Assembly (NCBI GenBank): GCA_029203105.1
Contig: CP119318.1
Span: forward strand, 4,726,501-4,790,500
Length of the DNA stretch: 64,000 bases
DNA from: Candidatus Kaistia colombiensis
Lineage (GTDB): Bacteria; Pseudomonadota; Alphaproteobacteria; Rhizobiales; Kaistiaceae
Direction of reading: 5' to 3'
Shown one piece after another: positions 26,436 to 36,866 of this stretch. Within the stretch, counting starts at the first letter, position 1. Every line of letters begins with the position of its first letter. The notes below the pieces were generated by a model. That model was not told the DNA's origin and searched no databases. It was given only the letters and a program-made list of their open reading frames with translations. The position numbers were made by a program, and so were the translations under genes.

Positions 26436-27354
26436 ATGGCTGCCAGAGCAAGTCTTCCTGTCATCGCGTCCGGCGAAGCCGGGCTTTCGCGCTACCTCGA
26501 CGACATCCGCCGCTTTCCCATGCTCGCGCCGGATGAAGAATATATGCTGGCCAAGGCCTACAAGGAGCATGACGACCGCAGCGCCGCGCACAGGCTCGTG
26601 ACGAGCCATCTGCGTCTCGTGGCCAAGATCGCGATGGGCTATCGCGGCTACGGCCTGCCGATCGGCGAAGTCGATCTCCGAAGGCAATGTCGGCCTGATG
26701 CAGGCCGTGAAGCGGTTCGAGCCCGAAAAGGGCTTCCGCCTCGCGACCTATGCCATGTGGTGGATCAAGGCCTCGATCCAGGAGTACATCCTGCGCTCGT
26801 GGAGCCTGGTGAAGATGGGCACCACCGCCAACCAGAAGCGCCTGTTCTTCAATCTGCGCAAGATGAAGAGCCAGATCCAGGCGCTCGAGGAAGGCGATCT
26901 GAAGCCGCATCAGGTCGAGCAGATCGCCACCAAGCTCGGCGTCACCACCGAGGACGTCATCTCGATGAACCGTCGCCTTGGCGGCGATGCGTCGCTGAAT
27001 GCGCCGCTGCGCGCCGATACCGAAGGCGGCGAGTGGCAGGATTGGCTTGTCGACGACAGCGACAGCCAGGAGACCATCCTCGCCAACCAGGAAGAGGCCG
27101 ACAACCGCCGCCAGCTGCTGCGCGACGCGATGGGCGTGCTGAACGAACGCGAACGCCGCATCTTCGAAGCGCGCCGCCTCGCCGACGACCCGATGACGCT
27201 CGAGGAACTCTCGGCCGAATTCGGCGTCAGCCGCGAACGCGTCCGCCAGATCGAAGTGCGCGCCTTTGAAAAGGTGCAGAAGGCCGTCAAGCGTGGCGCT
27301 CGGGATCTCGAGCGCAATCACGGCGACGAGGAATTGGCCGCCACCGACGCCTGA
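26436..27354 (+). pseudogene. rpoH: RNA polymerase sigma-32 factor RpoH, single-base frameshift
   Basis: RpoH directs heat-shock transcription. Region 1.2/2 reads GLSRYLDDIRRFPMLAPDEEYMLA and HLRLVAKIAMGYRGYGLPIGEV. After the break come the region 2.3/2.4 segment FRLATYAMWWIKASIQEYIL, the RpoH box QKRLFFNLRK, and region 4 with GVSRERVRQIEVRAFEKVQ. One extra G at 26673 breaks the frame; without it the sequence reads GEVISEGNVGLMQAVKRFEP and the protein is 305 residues. GGAGGGG precedes the ATG at 26436. Error is the simplest explanation, as every other conserved residue is intact. Confidence 0.93.
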
Positions 27355-27539
27355 CCCCGGTCAGGTGCCGGTTTTGTCGCGTTGCGCCCTTTCTGGCTAC
27401 GCGATGCACTTTCGACTTTCCCGACAAACGAAACCGTTGCGAAACCAACGGCGATGTTGTATCCGGCGAGTAAGGGCATGCCGCAGCGGAAGCTATGGCT
27501 GGCCGCGTCGCTCATACAACCCGGTGTCGAGGAATCACC

Positions 27540-29348
27540 ATGGCGCGCCCGCGTCGTCGACTGACCGTCATTGCTGCGCTGGACGTGGTCGGCTACTCGG
27601 AGCTGATCCAGCGTGACGAGCTCGGCGCCATCCGCGAAATGCGCGCGATCTATCGCAGCCTCGTCCGCTCGACCATTCCCCGCTATGGCGCCCATATCAT
27701 CAAGACGATGGGCGATGGCGGCCTGATCGAGTTTCCCAGCGTCCTCGACGCGGTCGAATGGACGATGGCGTTCCAGAACGGCATGGCGGCGCGCAACGCC
27801 ACCCGCGGCCGCCCGCCGATCGAGGTCCGCGCGGCGATCGTGCTGGCCGATCTGATCCTCACCGAGGACGACCGATTCGGCGCGGCCATCGGCTTCGCCA
27901 TGCGGCTGCAGGCGGCGGCGCCGCCCGGCGGCATCGCCATCACCCATTCCGTTCGCTGGCAATTGCTCGGCGACCCCGCCGCCGCCTTCAAGCCGGCCGG
28001 CTTCCTGTCGCTGCGCAGCATCCCCTATCCGGTCGAAGCCTGGTTCTGGATGCCCGAGGGCAAGCCGATGCCCCGCCTGGTCCCGACGGCGGGCCAGACC
28101 CTGACGCCGGGCAGCCTGGCGGTTCCTCCCTTGAAGCCGGTGGAACAGCCGGATCTTCGCCCGCTCACCGTCGTGCTCCCCTTCGACGACCTGTCGCCGC
28201 GCAGCGACCACGAGGCGTTTGCCGACGGCGTGGTCGAAGAGATGACCGCGACGCTGTCGCGCGTGCGCGACATCCGCGTCGTCGCCCGCAATTCCGCCTT
28301 CACCTACAAGGGCAAGCCTACCGACGTCCGTTCGCTCGGTCGCGATCTCGGCGTGCGCTACGTGATCGAAGGCAGCGTCCGCCAGGCCGGCGAGGTGCTG
28401 CGCGTGACTGCCCAGTTGGTCGAGGCCGAGACGGGCGCGCATCTCTGGTCGGGCCGCAAGGACGGCACCGTCCACGATCCGCTCACCCTGCAGGACGAGG
28501 TCGCCACGCTGGTCGCCGGCGCGCTGCGCCCCGCCATCCGCGCGGCCGAAATCGAGCGGATCAAGCGCAAGGCGGCGGAAACGCTGAAGACGCACGAACT
28601 CGTGCTGCAGGCGATGCCGCATTTCTGGGCGCATCGGCGCGAAGACAACGCGGCCGCCCTGGCATTGCTGGAGAAAGCGCTGGCGACAGAGCCGCGCTCG
28701 GCCGCCGCCCTCAGCCTGAAGGGCTGGTGCCTCAGCCAGCAGATCACCTATCTATGGTCCGACGATCCAGCCCGCGAGCGCGCCCAGGCAATCGCGCTCG
28801 CCGAAACCGCGGCCGAGCTCGGCGAGCCGGATCCGCTCGTTTTGACCGCGATCGGCGCCACCTTCTCAATCCTCAACACGGACCAGTCGCTGGCGCTACA
28901 GTTCATCGAGCGGGCGATCGCGCTCGACAGCACCTTCGCCTGGGCCTGGACCCGGCTCGGCTATGCGCAAGCCTATTCGGAGCGGCCGGAAGTGGGCATA
29001 GAGAGCTTCGAGAAGGCGATCGCGCTCAGTCCGGAAGATCCGATCCAGTTCAACGCCTTCGCCGGCATCGCCACCTGCCACTTCCTGCTCGGCAATTATG
29101 CCGAGGCCGCGCATTGGGCCGCGCAGTCGCTGCATGGCCGTCCCGGCATGGTCTGGGCCTATCGCCTGCTGGCGACCTCGGCTGCCCTGGCGGGCCAGGC
29201 ATCGCTGGCCCGCAACGCCGTGCGGCGGCTCCTGGGCGAGAACCCGACGCTGACGCTCGCCGGCGTCCGCGCCGGCATCCAGAATCTCGCCGGCCCGCCG
29301 CTCGACCGCTACATGGAAGGCCTGAAGCTGGCCGGTTTGCCGGAGTAG
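27540..29348 (+). CDS. Class III adenylate/guanylate cyclase with FlgO/TolB-like and TPR domains
   Basis: The 602-residue protein has an N-terminal class III cyclase catalytic domain (residues about 8-180) with both metal aspartates visible, in AALDVVGYSELIQ and KTMGDGGLIEF. A FlgO/TolB N-terminal-like domain (LTVVLPFDDLSPRSDHEAFA; about 210-340) and a C-terminal TPR array follow. Such cyclase-TPR proteins are frequent in Hyphomicrobiales and are thought to couple cNMP synthesis to unknown protein contacts. GAGG precedes the ATG at 27540. No membrane span is seen, so it is probably cytoplasmic. Confidence 0.88.
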   Translation: MARPRRRLTVIAALDVVGYSELIQRDELGAIREMRAIYRSLVRSTIPRYGAHIIKTMGDGGLIEFPSVLDAVEWTMAFQNGMAARNATRGRPPIEVRAAIVLADLILTEDDRFGAAIGFAMRLQAAAPPGGIAITHSVRWQLLGDPAAAFKPAGFLSLRSIPYPVEAWFWMPEGKPMPRLVPTAGQTLTPGSLAVPPLKPVEQPDLRPLTVVLPFDDLSPRSDHEAFADGVVEEMTATLSRVRDIRVVARNSAFTYKGKPTDVRSLGRDLGVRYVIEGSVRQAGEVLRVTAQLVEAETGAHLWSGRKDGTVHDPLTLQDEVATLVAGALRPAIRAAEIERIKRKAAETLKTHELVLQAMPHFWAHRREDNAAALALLEKALATEPRSAAALSLKGWCLSQQITYLWSDDPARERAQAIALAETAAELGEPDPLVLTAIGATFSILNTDQSLALQFIERAIALDSTFAWAWTRLGYAQAYSERPEVGIESFEKAIALSPEDPIQFNAFAGIATCHFLLGNYAEAAHWAAQSLHGRPGMVWAYRLLATSAALAGQASLARNAVRRLLGENPTLTLAGVRAGIQNLAGPPLDRYMEGLKLAGLPE

Positions 29349-29396
29349 AGCCCAACCTCCCCCGGTCCGGGAGAGGCTGGGGCCTTCGTAAGGAGC

Positions 29397-30341
29397 CTAT
29401 CGCGGCGCGATGGCGTAGCTGTCGATCGGCGGGATCGAATCGAGCAGCCCCCTCGCCTTCATGAACGCGGCGAAGCGGTCATAGCGGCCGATATCGAGAG
29501 CGGCCGGACGCTTGGCGAAGCGCGGCAGCGTCGCGAAGAAGGAATCCCGGTTCAGCTTGTCGTCGAGATCCTTGTGCGATTTCAGAAACATCGCCAGCGC
29601 CTCGTCCGGATGATTGGTCAGGAAGATCGTCGCGTCCTCGACCGCCGCCAGGAAGCGGACCATGCGCGGATCGTCGCGAAGCTCGTTGCGGGTGACGTAG
29701 ATCAACTCGTCATAGGCGGGCACGCCGTGCTCCTCCAGGTAGAAGGCGATTCCCGGCTTGCCCTCGATACCGAGCTGGATCAGCTCGACATTGCGATAGC
29801 CGTCGATCACAGCATCGACCTGGCCGGACATCAGCGAAGTCGAGAGGTTGAAATTGACATTGACCATCTCGACGTCCTTTTCGGACAGGCCGACCGAGCC
29901 GAGGATCGTGCCGATATAGGCATTCTGCAGGCTGGCGACCGAGTAGCCGACCTTCTTCCCCTTCAGGTCGGCGAGCGTCTTGATCGGCCCGTCCTTGAGC
30001 GCGATCAGCGCATTGAGCGGCGTCTCGATCAGCGTGCCGATGCGGGTGAGCGGCAGCCCCTCCTTCACCTGCAGCATCAGGTCCGGCTGATAGGTGACGG
30101 CGATATCGGCCTGGCCGGCGGCGACGAGGCGCGGCGGCGCCGAGGCATCGGCCGGGGCAATCATCTCCACATCGAGGCCGTGCTTCTCGAAGAAGCCGCC
30201 CTCCTTGGCGATCACCAGCGGCGCATGATCGGGATTGTAGAACCAATCAAGCAACACGGTCAGCTTGTCGGCCGCCTGGACCGGGCCGATGGTCAGTGCC
30301 GCCGCCAGACCGAGCGCTGCGAGCCGGAGGAAGAGTTTCAT
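29397..30341 (-). CDS. ABC transporter substrate-binding protein, thiamine precursor (ThiY/NMT1) type
   Basis: The 314-residue periplasmic protein has a signal peptide cleaved near residue 23 (GPVQAAD). The NMT1/THI5-like body reads LLDWFYNPDHAPLVIAKEGGFF followed by MIAPADASAPPRLVAAGQADIAVTYQPD. ThiY proteins bind N-formyl-aminopyrimidine for thiamine salvage. It is the second gene after a TPP riboswitch and a permease gene, which strongly supports a thiamine-precursor role. No ATPase gene follows; the next gene downstream is convergent. Confidence 0.9.
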   Translation of the reverse strand: MKLFLRLAALGLAAALTIGPVQAADKLTVLLDWFYNPDHAPLVIAKEGGFFEKHGLDVEMIAPADASAPPRLVAAGQADIAVTYQPDLMLQVKEGLPLTRIGTLIETPLNALIALKDGPIKTLADLKGKKVGYSVASLQNAYIGTILGSVGLSEKDVEMVNVNFNLSTSLMSGQVDAVIDGYRNVELIQLGIEGKPGIAFYLEEHGVPAYDELIYVTRNELRDDPRMVRFLAAVEDATIFLTNHPDEALAMFLKSHKDLDDKLNRDSFFATLPRFAKRPAALDIGRYDRFAAFMKARGLLDSIPPIDSYAIAPR

Positions 30342-30368
30342 GGAATTTTCCTTTGCAGATCTAGGGAT

Positions 30369-31166
30369 TTAGCGGAGGGTCTCGGGCGCCCAGGGCGCGA
30401 TGTGGCGGGTGGCGATCTCGACCGCGGCGCGCACCAGCACGGCCATGGCGGCGAGAAGCGCCAGCGCGGCGAAGACGACGTCGGTCTGCGCCCGGCCGTT
30501 CGCCATCAGCATGGCGTAGCCAAGCCCGGACGAGGCGCCGACCCATTCGCCGATCAGCGCGCCGACCGGCGCATAGACGGCGGCGACGCGCAGGCCGGAC
30601 GCCAGCGCCGGCAGCGCATCGGGAACGCGCAGATAGAGGATTTCCTGCCAGCGCTTGGCCCGGTACAGCCGGCTCAAATCGATCAGGCCGGAATCGGTGC
30701 GGGCCAGCCCGTCATGGAAGGCGGAAGCGACAGGGAAGAAGATCGCGATCGTCGCCATGACGATCTTCGAGCCGATGCCGAAGCCGAACCAGAGCACGAG
30801 CAACGGCGCGATGGCAAAGACGGGAAAGGCCTGGGTGACGATCAGGAGCGGCATCAGGATGCGTCGGATCGCCGGGACGAAGGTCATCACCAGCGCCAGC
30901 ACGATGCCGGCGAGCGCGCCGGTGACAAGGCCCGAAATCGTCTCGATCAATGTGGTGACGGCATCGCGCCGCCAGAGATCAGGCCGCTCCACCAGGGCGC
31001 GCCAGACGCGCGAGGGCGGCGGCAGCATGAAGGGCGGCGGCGCGAAGACGAGGATCACCAGCTGCCAGATCGCCACCAGGACGACGGCGACAGCAAGCCC
31101 CCGCGCCAGGCCGCCGGTCCAGCCCTGCCGTCGAACGGCCCCCTCAAACTCTGCCCTTGCCACCAT
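30369..31166 (-). CDS. ABC transporter permease, thiamine precursor (ThiX-like)
   Basis: The 265-residue inner-membrane protein has about six spans and the BPD-permease EAA-like segment near YLRVPDALPALASGLRVAAVYAP. It is related to the SsuC/TauC/ThiX group. The start at 31166 (MVARAEFEG) is preceded by CGGAGGAG at good spacing; starts further upstream would run into the riboswitch. It is 27 bases upstream of the binding-protein gene. Import of hydroxymethylpyrimidine or a formylated precursor is inferred from the riboswitch. Confidence 0.88.
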   Translation of the reverse strand: MVARAEFEGAVRRQGWTGGLARGLAVAVVLVAIWQLVILVFAPPPFMLPPPSRVWRALVERPDLWRRDAVTTLIETISGLVTGALAGIVLALVMTFVPAIRRILMPLLIVTQAFPVFAIAPLLVLWFGFGIGSKIVMATIAIFFPVASAFHDGLARTDSGLIDLSRLYRAKRWQEILYLRVPDALPALASGLRVAAVYAPVGALIGEWVGASSGLGYAMLMANGRAQTDVVFAALALLAAMAVLVRAAVEIATRHIAPWAPETLR

Positions 31167-31242
31167 GGCGAAGCCACTCCTCCGAAGATCGGACGAGGCC
31201 ATGCGCATAGCGATGGAAACGAGCAGACGTCGTGAACCAGCT

Positions 31243-31333
31243 TCCCGTCCCTTCGCCGGCATGACCCGGATCAGGTTCGAAGGGTTCGGCCCCAGGCCAT
31301 CTCAGCTCGCGTACGCGAACACCCCTCGGAATG
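31243..31333 (-). promoter_or_regulatory. TPP (THI-box) riboswitch
   Basis: On the minus strand the conserved blocks occur in order: CCGAGGGGTG (P1/P2 start), GCTGAGATGGC, GAACCTGATCCGGGTCATGC and GCGAAGGGA. This is the THI element consensus that binds thiamine pyrophosphate and turns off downstream genes. It ends 77 bases upstream of the permease ATG, so control of translation or early termination of the transporter is expected. Confidence 0.95.
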
Positions 31334-31388
31334 GCCGGAGCATGGCCGAGGATGCTTCGCCGTGCAAGAGGCCAGCGGAGCGGACCAG

Positions 31389-31556
31389 CTATGCGGTGCC
31401 GTTGAGCGGGGTGCCACCAAGGTGGACGCGAAGGGAGGCGTGATGACACCCGGCGCGAAAATGCCGCGTCTTCACCGGCTCGCCGTCGAGATTGACGTGC
31501 AGCGCCTCGTGCGAATCATATTCGATCCAGGCGCTGCGCGTCGCGCGCCAGTTCAC
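31389..31556 (-). pseudogene. Remnant of a lipid-kinase (YegS/DAGK-like) C-terminus
   Basis: A 55-codon stretch reads SAWIEYDSHEALHVNLDGEPV and then KTRHF..ASLRVHLGGTPL, closely resembling the last beta strands of diacylglycerol/sphingosine-kinase-like proteins (HxNLDGEPxxxxxFxxxxxPxALRVxLP). No catalytic domain precedes it: a hairpin and the stop of the 619-residue gene lie immediately upstream. It appears to be the truncated tail of a lost gene. The family assignment is from pattern only. Confidence 0.45.
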
Positions 31557-31604
31557 CCGGTAGGATGAGCTGGAACTGGCTCATCCTGCCGGATCGAAGT
31601 GCGG

Positions 31605-33464
31605 CTAGTTGTTACCCCAGGCGGTCAGGGCCTTGTCGAAGACGCGCTGGCCTGGCGTGCCCTTCTCGAAGGTCAGGATCGCGCGCTGATCATTGTTGTA
31701 GACGATCGGCAGGTCGATCCAGTTACGCTCCCGCAACAGCGCCACGTTCTGCGCCATCGGCTGGGCGTCATTCGAGAAAGCGATCCAGAAGAAACCGTCC
31801 GCCACCTTGGCCGCGGCGCCGTCAAGCGGCTGGCCGCGCGATTCCTCGGTCGGTTTCATCACCAGCGCCGGCACCGACTTGACGCCGCCGCCCGCGAAAT
31901 TCGCCGGCGTGTCGACGACGATCTCGACCAGATGGCTCGCCGGCAACGCGGAATCATTGTTCTTGCGGATGTTCAGCATCACCTTCATGCCCTTCTCGGG
32001 CACTTCGAGAGTGGCCTGGATCTCCGGGCCATTCGGCGAGTTGGCGTTGAACTTCCACGTCACATTGGCATCGACCACCTTGACGCTCTGGCTGCCATCG
32101 GTCGGCTGTTCGTAAAGAATAGCCTTCTGCGCGACCAGCGATTCATCGGCGCTTCCCGCAGTAGCGGGCGCCGCGGCGGGTGCCGCGGCCGTGCCGGAAT
32201 TGGCCGGCTCGGCCGCCGGCGCGGCCGTGGAGGCGACGGGGCCGGTGCCTTCCGGCGTCATGACGCCCGCGAGCGGGTCCGCCTCTTCACCGCCCGTCGC
32301 AGGCTGCGCTTCGACCGTGCGCACCGATTTCGGTGCCTCTTCCGGCGCGCCGCCGAGGCGGTCGGAATTTTTGCTGCTGGCGGGCGCCGAAGCGATCGGC
32401 GCCGAGTCCTCGCCCAGCGACGGCTTGGCGCCACTATCGTTCGAGGAGATCAGATCGCCGATCACATCCTTGACGACGCTGCGCTGCGACCAGGCAAGGG
32501 CGGCGATGCCGCAGAGCATCAAGGCGATCAGGGCCAGCAGGATCAAGGTCGGCCAGCGCGACGGCTTCGCCCGCTCGACATAGACGGCGGGGCGCTCGGT
32601 GTCGCGATTTCGCTCGCGGCGCGACGGACGACGCTCGCGCGGCTCGTCGAAGTCCGCATCGGACCCCATCGGCGAAGCCCGCAGGGGCTCCGGCGCCCAA
32701 TCGGCATTGCCGCCGAAATGGCGACCGTCATCGAGATCGGCATCCGCATCGAAACGCGGTTCGTCGATCGGGTCCGCCGCCATCATCGGCGGCTCCCGGC
32801 GTCCCTGCGGCGCGGCACGATCGTAGAAGGACGGCTTGGTTGGGGAAACCTGCGGCCATTGCGACTGGACGGAAGGCTGTTGCCGCGAAGGCCTCTGCGG
32901 CTCGGGCTCCGGCTCGTGCCAGTCCAGCTCGGGCTCATGCACTTCGCCGCCATCGTCGTCGAGATACTCGTCCTGCGGCGGTTGCGGAGCCGGCGCGGGA
33001 GGCGCCGGCGTCGGGGCCGGCGGCGAGACGGGAGCACGCACCGGCTCGGCGGCCGGCCGCAGCCGCGGCGCAACCGGCAGCTGCGGCGGTGGTGCAGGCT
33101 GAGGCGGCGGGGGCGGCGGCGCCACCTCCGCTTCCAGTTCTTCCTCGAGCTCGTCGGCATATTCCGGCTCGGCCGGTGGCGCCGGCTCGTCCGGGACGGC
33201 AAGCGCCTCGGCGACGGCCGCCGCAGCGCTGACGCGAACCGGGGCCGGACGCACGGCGCTGGCCTCGCGTTCGACCTTGCGGATCGCCTCTTCCAGCTCC
33301 AGGCGCTGGCGGGAGATTTCGGACGTAGTCAGGGGCGGGTCGATGGACTTCAGCTGTCCGATCAGCGCCGTGCGCGCCTTGTCGTAAACCGAACGACGCG
33401 CGTCGCCGGATTCGCTCTCGAACCCGGAAACCGCCTTTTTCAATACCGCGTAATAGTCGGTCAT
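31605..33464 (-). CDS. Large proline-rich single-pass membrane protein, Hyphomicrobiales-type
   Basis: The 619 residues have a conserved N-terminal helical domain (DYYAVLKKAVSGFESESGDA followed by VYDKARTALIGQLKS), a long Pro/Glu/Ala-rich linker (about 85-290), one transmembrane helix (about 303-325), a second low-complexity linker and a C-terminal periplasmic domain of about 190 residues containing VTWKFNANSPNGPEIQATLE. Homologues exist in relatives, sometimes labelled histidine kinase without kinase motifs. The layout suggests an envelope-spanning tether. The C-terminus is separated from the remnant gene by a nine-base-stem hairpin (31562-31587). Confidence 0.75.
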   Translation of the reverse strand: MTDYYAVLKKAVSGFESESGDARRSVYDKARTALIGQLKSIDPPLTTSEISRQRLELEEAIRKVEREASAVRPAPVRVSAAAAVAEALAVPDEPAPPAEPEYADELEEELEAEVAPPPPPPQPAPPPQLPVAPRLRPAAEPVRAPVSPPAPTPAPPAPAPQPPQDEYLDDDGGEVHEPELDWHEPEPEPQRPSRQQPSVQSQWPQVSPTKPSFYDRAAPQGRREPPMMAADPIDEPRFDADADLDDGRHFGGNADWAPEPLRASPMGSDADFDEPRERRPSRRERNRDTERPAVYVERAKPSRWPTLILLALIALMLCGIAALAWSQRSVVKDVIGDLISSNDSGAKPSLGEDSAPIASAPASSKNSDRLGGAPEEAPKSVRTVEAQPATGGEEADPLAGVMTPEGTGPVASTAAPAAEPANSGTAAAPAAAPATAGSADESLVAQKAILYEQPTDGSQSVKVVDANVTWKFNANSPNGPEIQATLEVPEKGMKVMLNIRKNNDSALPASHLVEIVVDTPANFAGGGVKSVPALVMKPTEESRGQPLDGAAAKVADGFFWIAFSNDAQPMAQNVALLRERNWIDLPIVYNNDQRAILTFEKGTPGQRVFDKALTAWGNN

Positions 33465-33513
33465 CGTCCCATTCTACTAACTACGTCCGAACCGGCGCCT
33501 GCGATCGACAACC

Positions 33514-34806
<1,293 letters not shown>

Positions 34807-34956
34807 TGAGACTTCCCTTTTCGACGTCCTGCCACAGCTTGTGCCGCGATCCGCGGCGCGCGATAGGCTTCATCCCGGCAAGCTGCCAGGACGAAGCGCG
34901 CGGACTATATAGACTCCCTCTCCCCGGCGCGACCCCCGCCGGAGCATGTCAGACCC

Positions 34957-36612
34957 TCAATTCTCCCAGAATACGTCCTGATCCGCCGGCCAACGCACGG
35001 AGAAGGCGTTCAGGATCTCTTTTGTTTCGCCGGCGGCATAGTCATAGCGCCACGCGACGACGCCACGCGTGCCGTCGACGGCGCTCTGCGTCGGCGGCGT
35101 CGCCTCCGTCAGGGGCTGCACAGTGATGGCCGTTGCCTCGGAAACCGGCAACTGGTCGAGCACCACGATCGACATCGGTCGGGCATGCCGGTTCTCGACC
35201 TTGATGCGATAGCGCCGTTCGTCGGTCTTCTCCGACGAGATCAGCCCGCGCTCGCCGGTCTTGCGGCCGAGCGTCGTGCGGGCGACGCTCACCTTGTCAT
35301 CGATGCCGAAGCCCAGCGTCAGCTCGGCGTTCGGTGCGACGAAGGCGAGCGGCACCGTGCCGGCGAAGGCGCCATCGCGATAGAGCACGGCATTGCCGCC
35401 GACATAGGGCGCGCCGGACTGGTTCTTGAAGCGCGCGGTCAGGAACGCGGCATCGCTGACCGCCGGCACCGCCCGCACCTCGATCATCGGCGTCAGGTTC
35501 TCCGTGGCGATCCGCACCGAGCGGCTGCCTTCGCCCGAAACGATCGAAACCGGCTGGGCGATCCGGTACTCGGCGCGAAAATCGCCGAAATCGGCGACCG
35601 CCTCCGCCTGCACCACCGCATCGGCGGCCGCGCCGCCCCCGGCCTCCTTCTTGTAGGACGCCATCGGCGCGGGGGCCGGCGGCGCCATGGCGAGCGATTC
35701 GCGCGCCGTCTCCTGGACAAAGCGCGGCGCAAAGCGAACGACGCTTTCATAGAGACCCGGCGGCTGCGTGCCCTCGGCCGGTCGCGTCGTCGACAGCGTC
35801 AACGCGACACCCGACCAGTCCTCGCCGGTTTCCTGGTGCAGTTCGGCCCGGCGGATCAGTTCCAGCTTCGGCTCGGCCGCCGCCTCGCCCAGCGCCAGCG
35901 AGATGTCATAGGCCGGGCTCCAGCCGGCGGACTGGGTCCGGTAGCCAAGCGTCAGCTGCCCCGTGGCGGGCTGTTCGGCCTGCAGCTCGATCCGCGCCGT
36001 CAGCTTCGGCAAGGCCAGCGGCAGCGCATCCATCGCCCGCTGCCGCTCGCCGATGGTCTTTTCCACGCCGCGCTTGTCGATGCGAAGGGCGGTGCGCTGG
36101 CGGTCGATCTTCTCGCGCTCGAGCCCAAGCCCTTCGGCGGTCTCGACCCAATCACCGATCGGCTTGCCTTCCGCCATGCCCTTGGCGAGCCCCTGCGGCA
36201 CGCTCTCCGCCAGCTGGTCGATGAATTTCACCCGCAGATCCAGCGCCGCGAGCCGGTCGTCGAGCGCGGCGAGCTGGTCGCGCAGCGCTTCGATTTCGGC
36301 GGCGACTGCCTGCCGGGCCGGGTCGACGTCGGCATCCGCCCTGCCGGGACGCGTCTCGACCGAGCGGATGATGACGCCGCCGGCGGCCAATCCCTTGACC
36401 CGCAGGCTGTCGGCGATCATGTCAGCCGGCAGGTCGTCCGCCACCAGCACGCTGACGCCGGCCGGCACGGAGAACGTCGCCTCGCGCAGCACGGCCGCGC
36501 CTTGCGGATGCACGGTCACGGCGGAGATACGGCTGCCGAGCGGCAGGTCAGCGGCGAAAGCGCTTGCGCTACAGGCGGCAAGCGCCGCCACGGACAGAGC
36601 GAGGATCTTCAT
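34957..36612 (-). CDS. DUF4139 domain protein (mucoidy inhibitor A-like), secreted
   Basis: The 551-residue protein has a signal peptide (AALAACSASAFAADLP; cleavage near 22), a DUF4140 N-terminal domain (ISAVTVHPQGAAVLREATFS), a coiled-coil middle (about 95-185) and a DUF4139 beta-rich C-terminal half that ends VRWPADQDVFWEN. Family members are extracytoplasmic proteins of unknown function. The ATG at 36612 with AGGGAAG upstream gives a signal peptide, unlike the longer frame to 36798. Confidence 0.9.
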   Translation of the reverse strand: MKILALSVAALAACSASAFAADLPLGSRISAVTVHPQGAAVLREATFSVPAGVSVLVADDLPADMIADSLRVKGLAAGGVIIRSVETRPGRADADVDPARQAVAAEIEALRDQLAALDDRLAALDLRVKFIDQLAESVPQGLAKGMAEGKPIGDWVETAEGLGLEREKIDRQRTALRIDKRGVEKTIGERQRAMDALPLALPKLTARIELQAEQPATGQLTLGYRTQSAGWSPAYDISLALGEAAAEPKLELIRRAELHQETGEDWSGVALTLSTTRPAEGTQPPGLYESVVRFAPRFVQETARESLAMAPPAPAPMASYKKEAGGGAAADAVVQAEAVADFGDFRAEYRIAQPVSIVSGEGSRSVRIATENLTPMIEVRAVPAVSDAAFLTARFKNQSGAPYVGGNAVLYRDGAFAGTVPLAFVAPNAELTLGFGIDDKVSVARTTLGRKTGERGLISSEKTDERRYRIKVENRHARPMSIVVLDQLPVSEATAITVQPLTEATPPTQSAVDGTRGVVAWRYDYAAGETKEILNAFSVRWPADQDVFWEN

Positions 36613-36866
36613 GGCCGTCTGGCTTCCCTGCATGATGAGTGCCGCCAGCCTGAGATCTGCTGGCGGGCTTCCAGCCGGATAACGCACGATTGTGGTATCG
36701 CCGCGCCACAATTGCACGAATCTACAAAATATGGCCGGTCGCCAATCCGGCGATGCCGCCTTCTTCCACCGCGCATGAGCGCGCGCGTTGGCGGCCACGC
36801 AGTTCAGGGCTTGGCAGCGGTGCCCCCGCAGGGCTATCCAGACGGTCTGCTGACCGGGGCCAGTTC

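Noticed and set aside
16454..26673. Programmed ribosomal frameshifting as the cause of broken divK, ctrA and rpoH frames
   Set aside because: No slippery heptamer with a downstream structure is seen at the breaks, and the extra bases differ in identity and context.
31144..31449. Minus-strand open frame of 101 codons
   Set aside because: It covers the TPP riboswitch and the permease leader; the RNA element explains the conservation.
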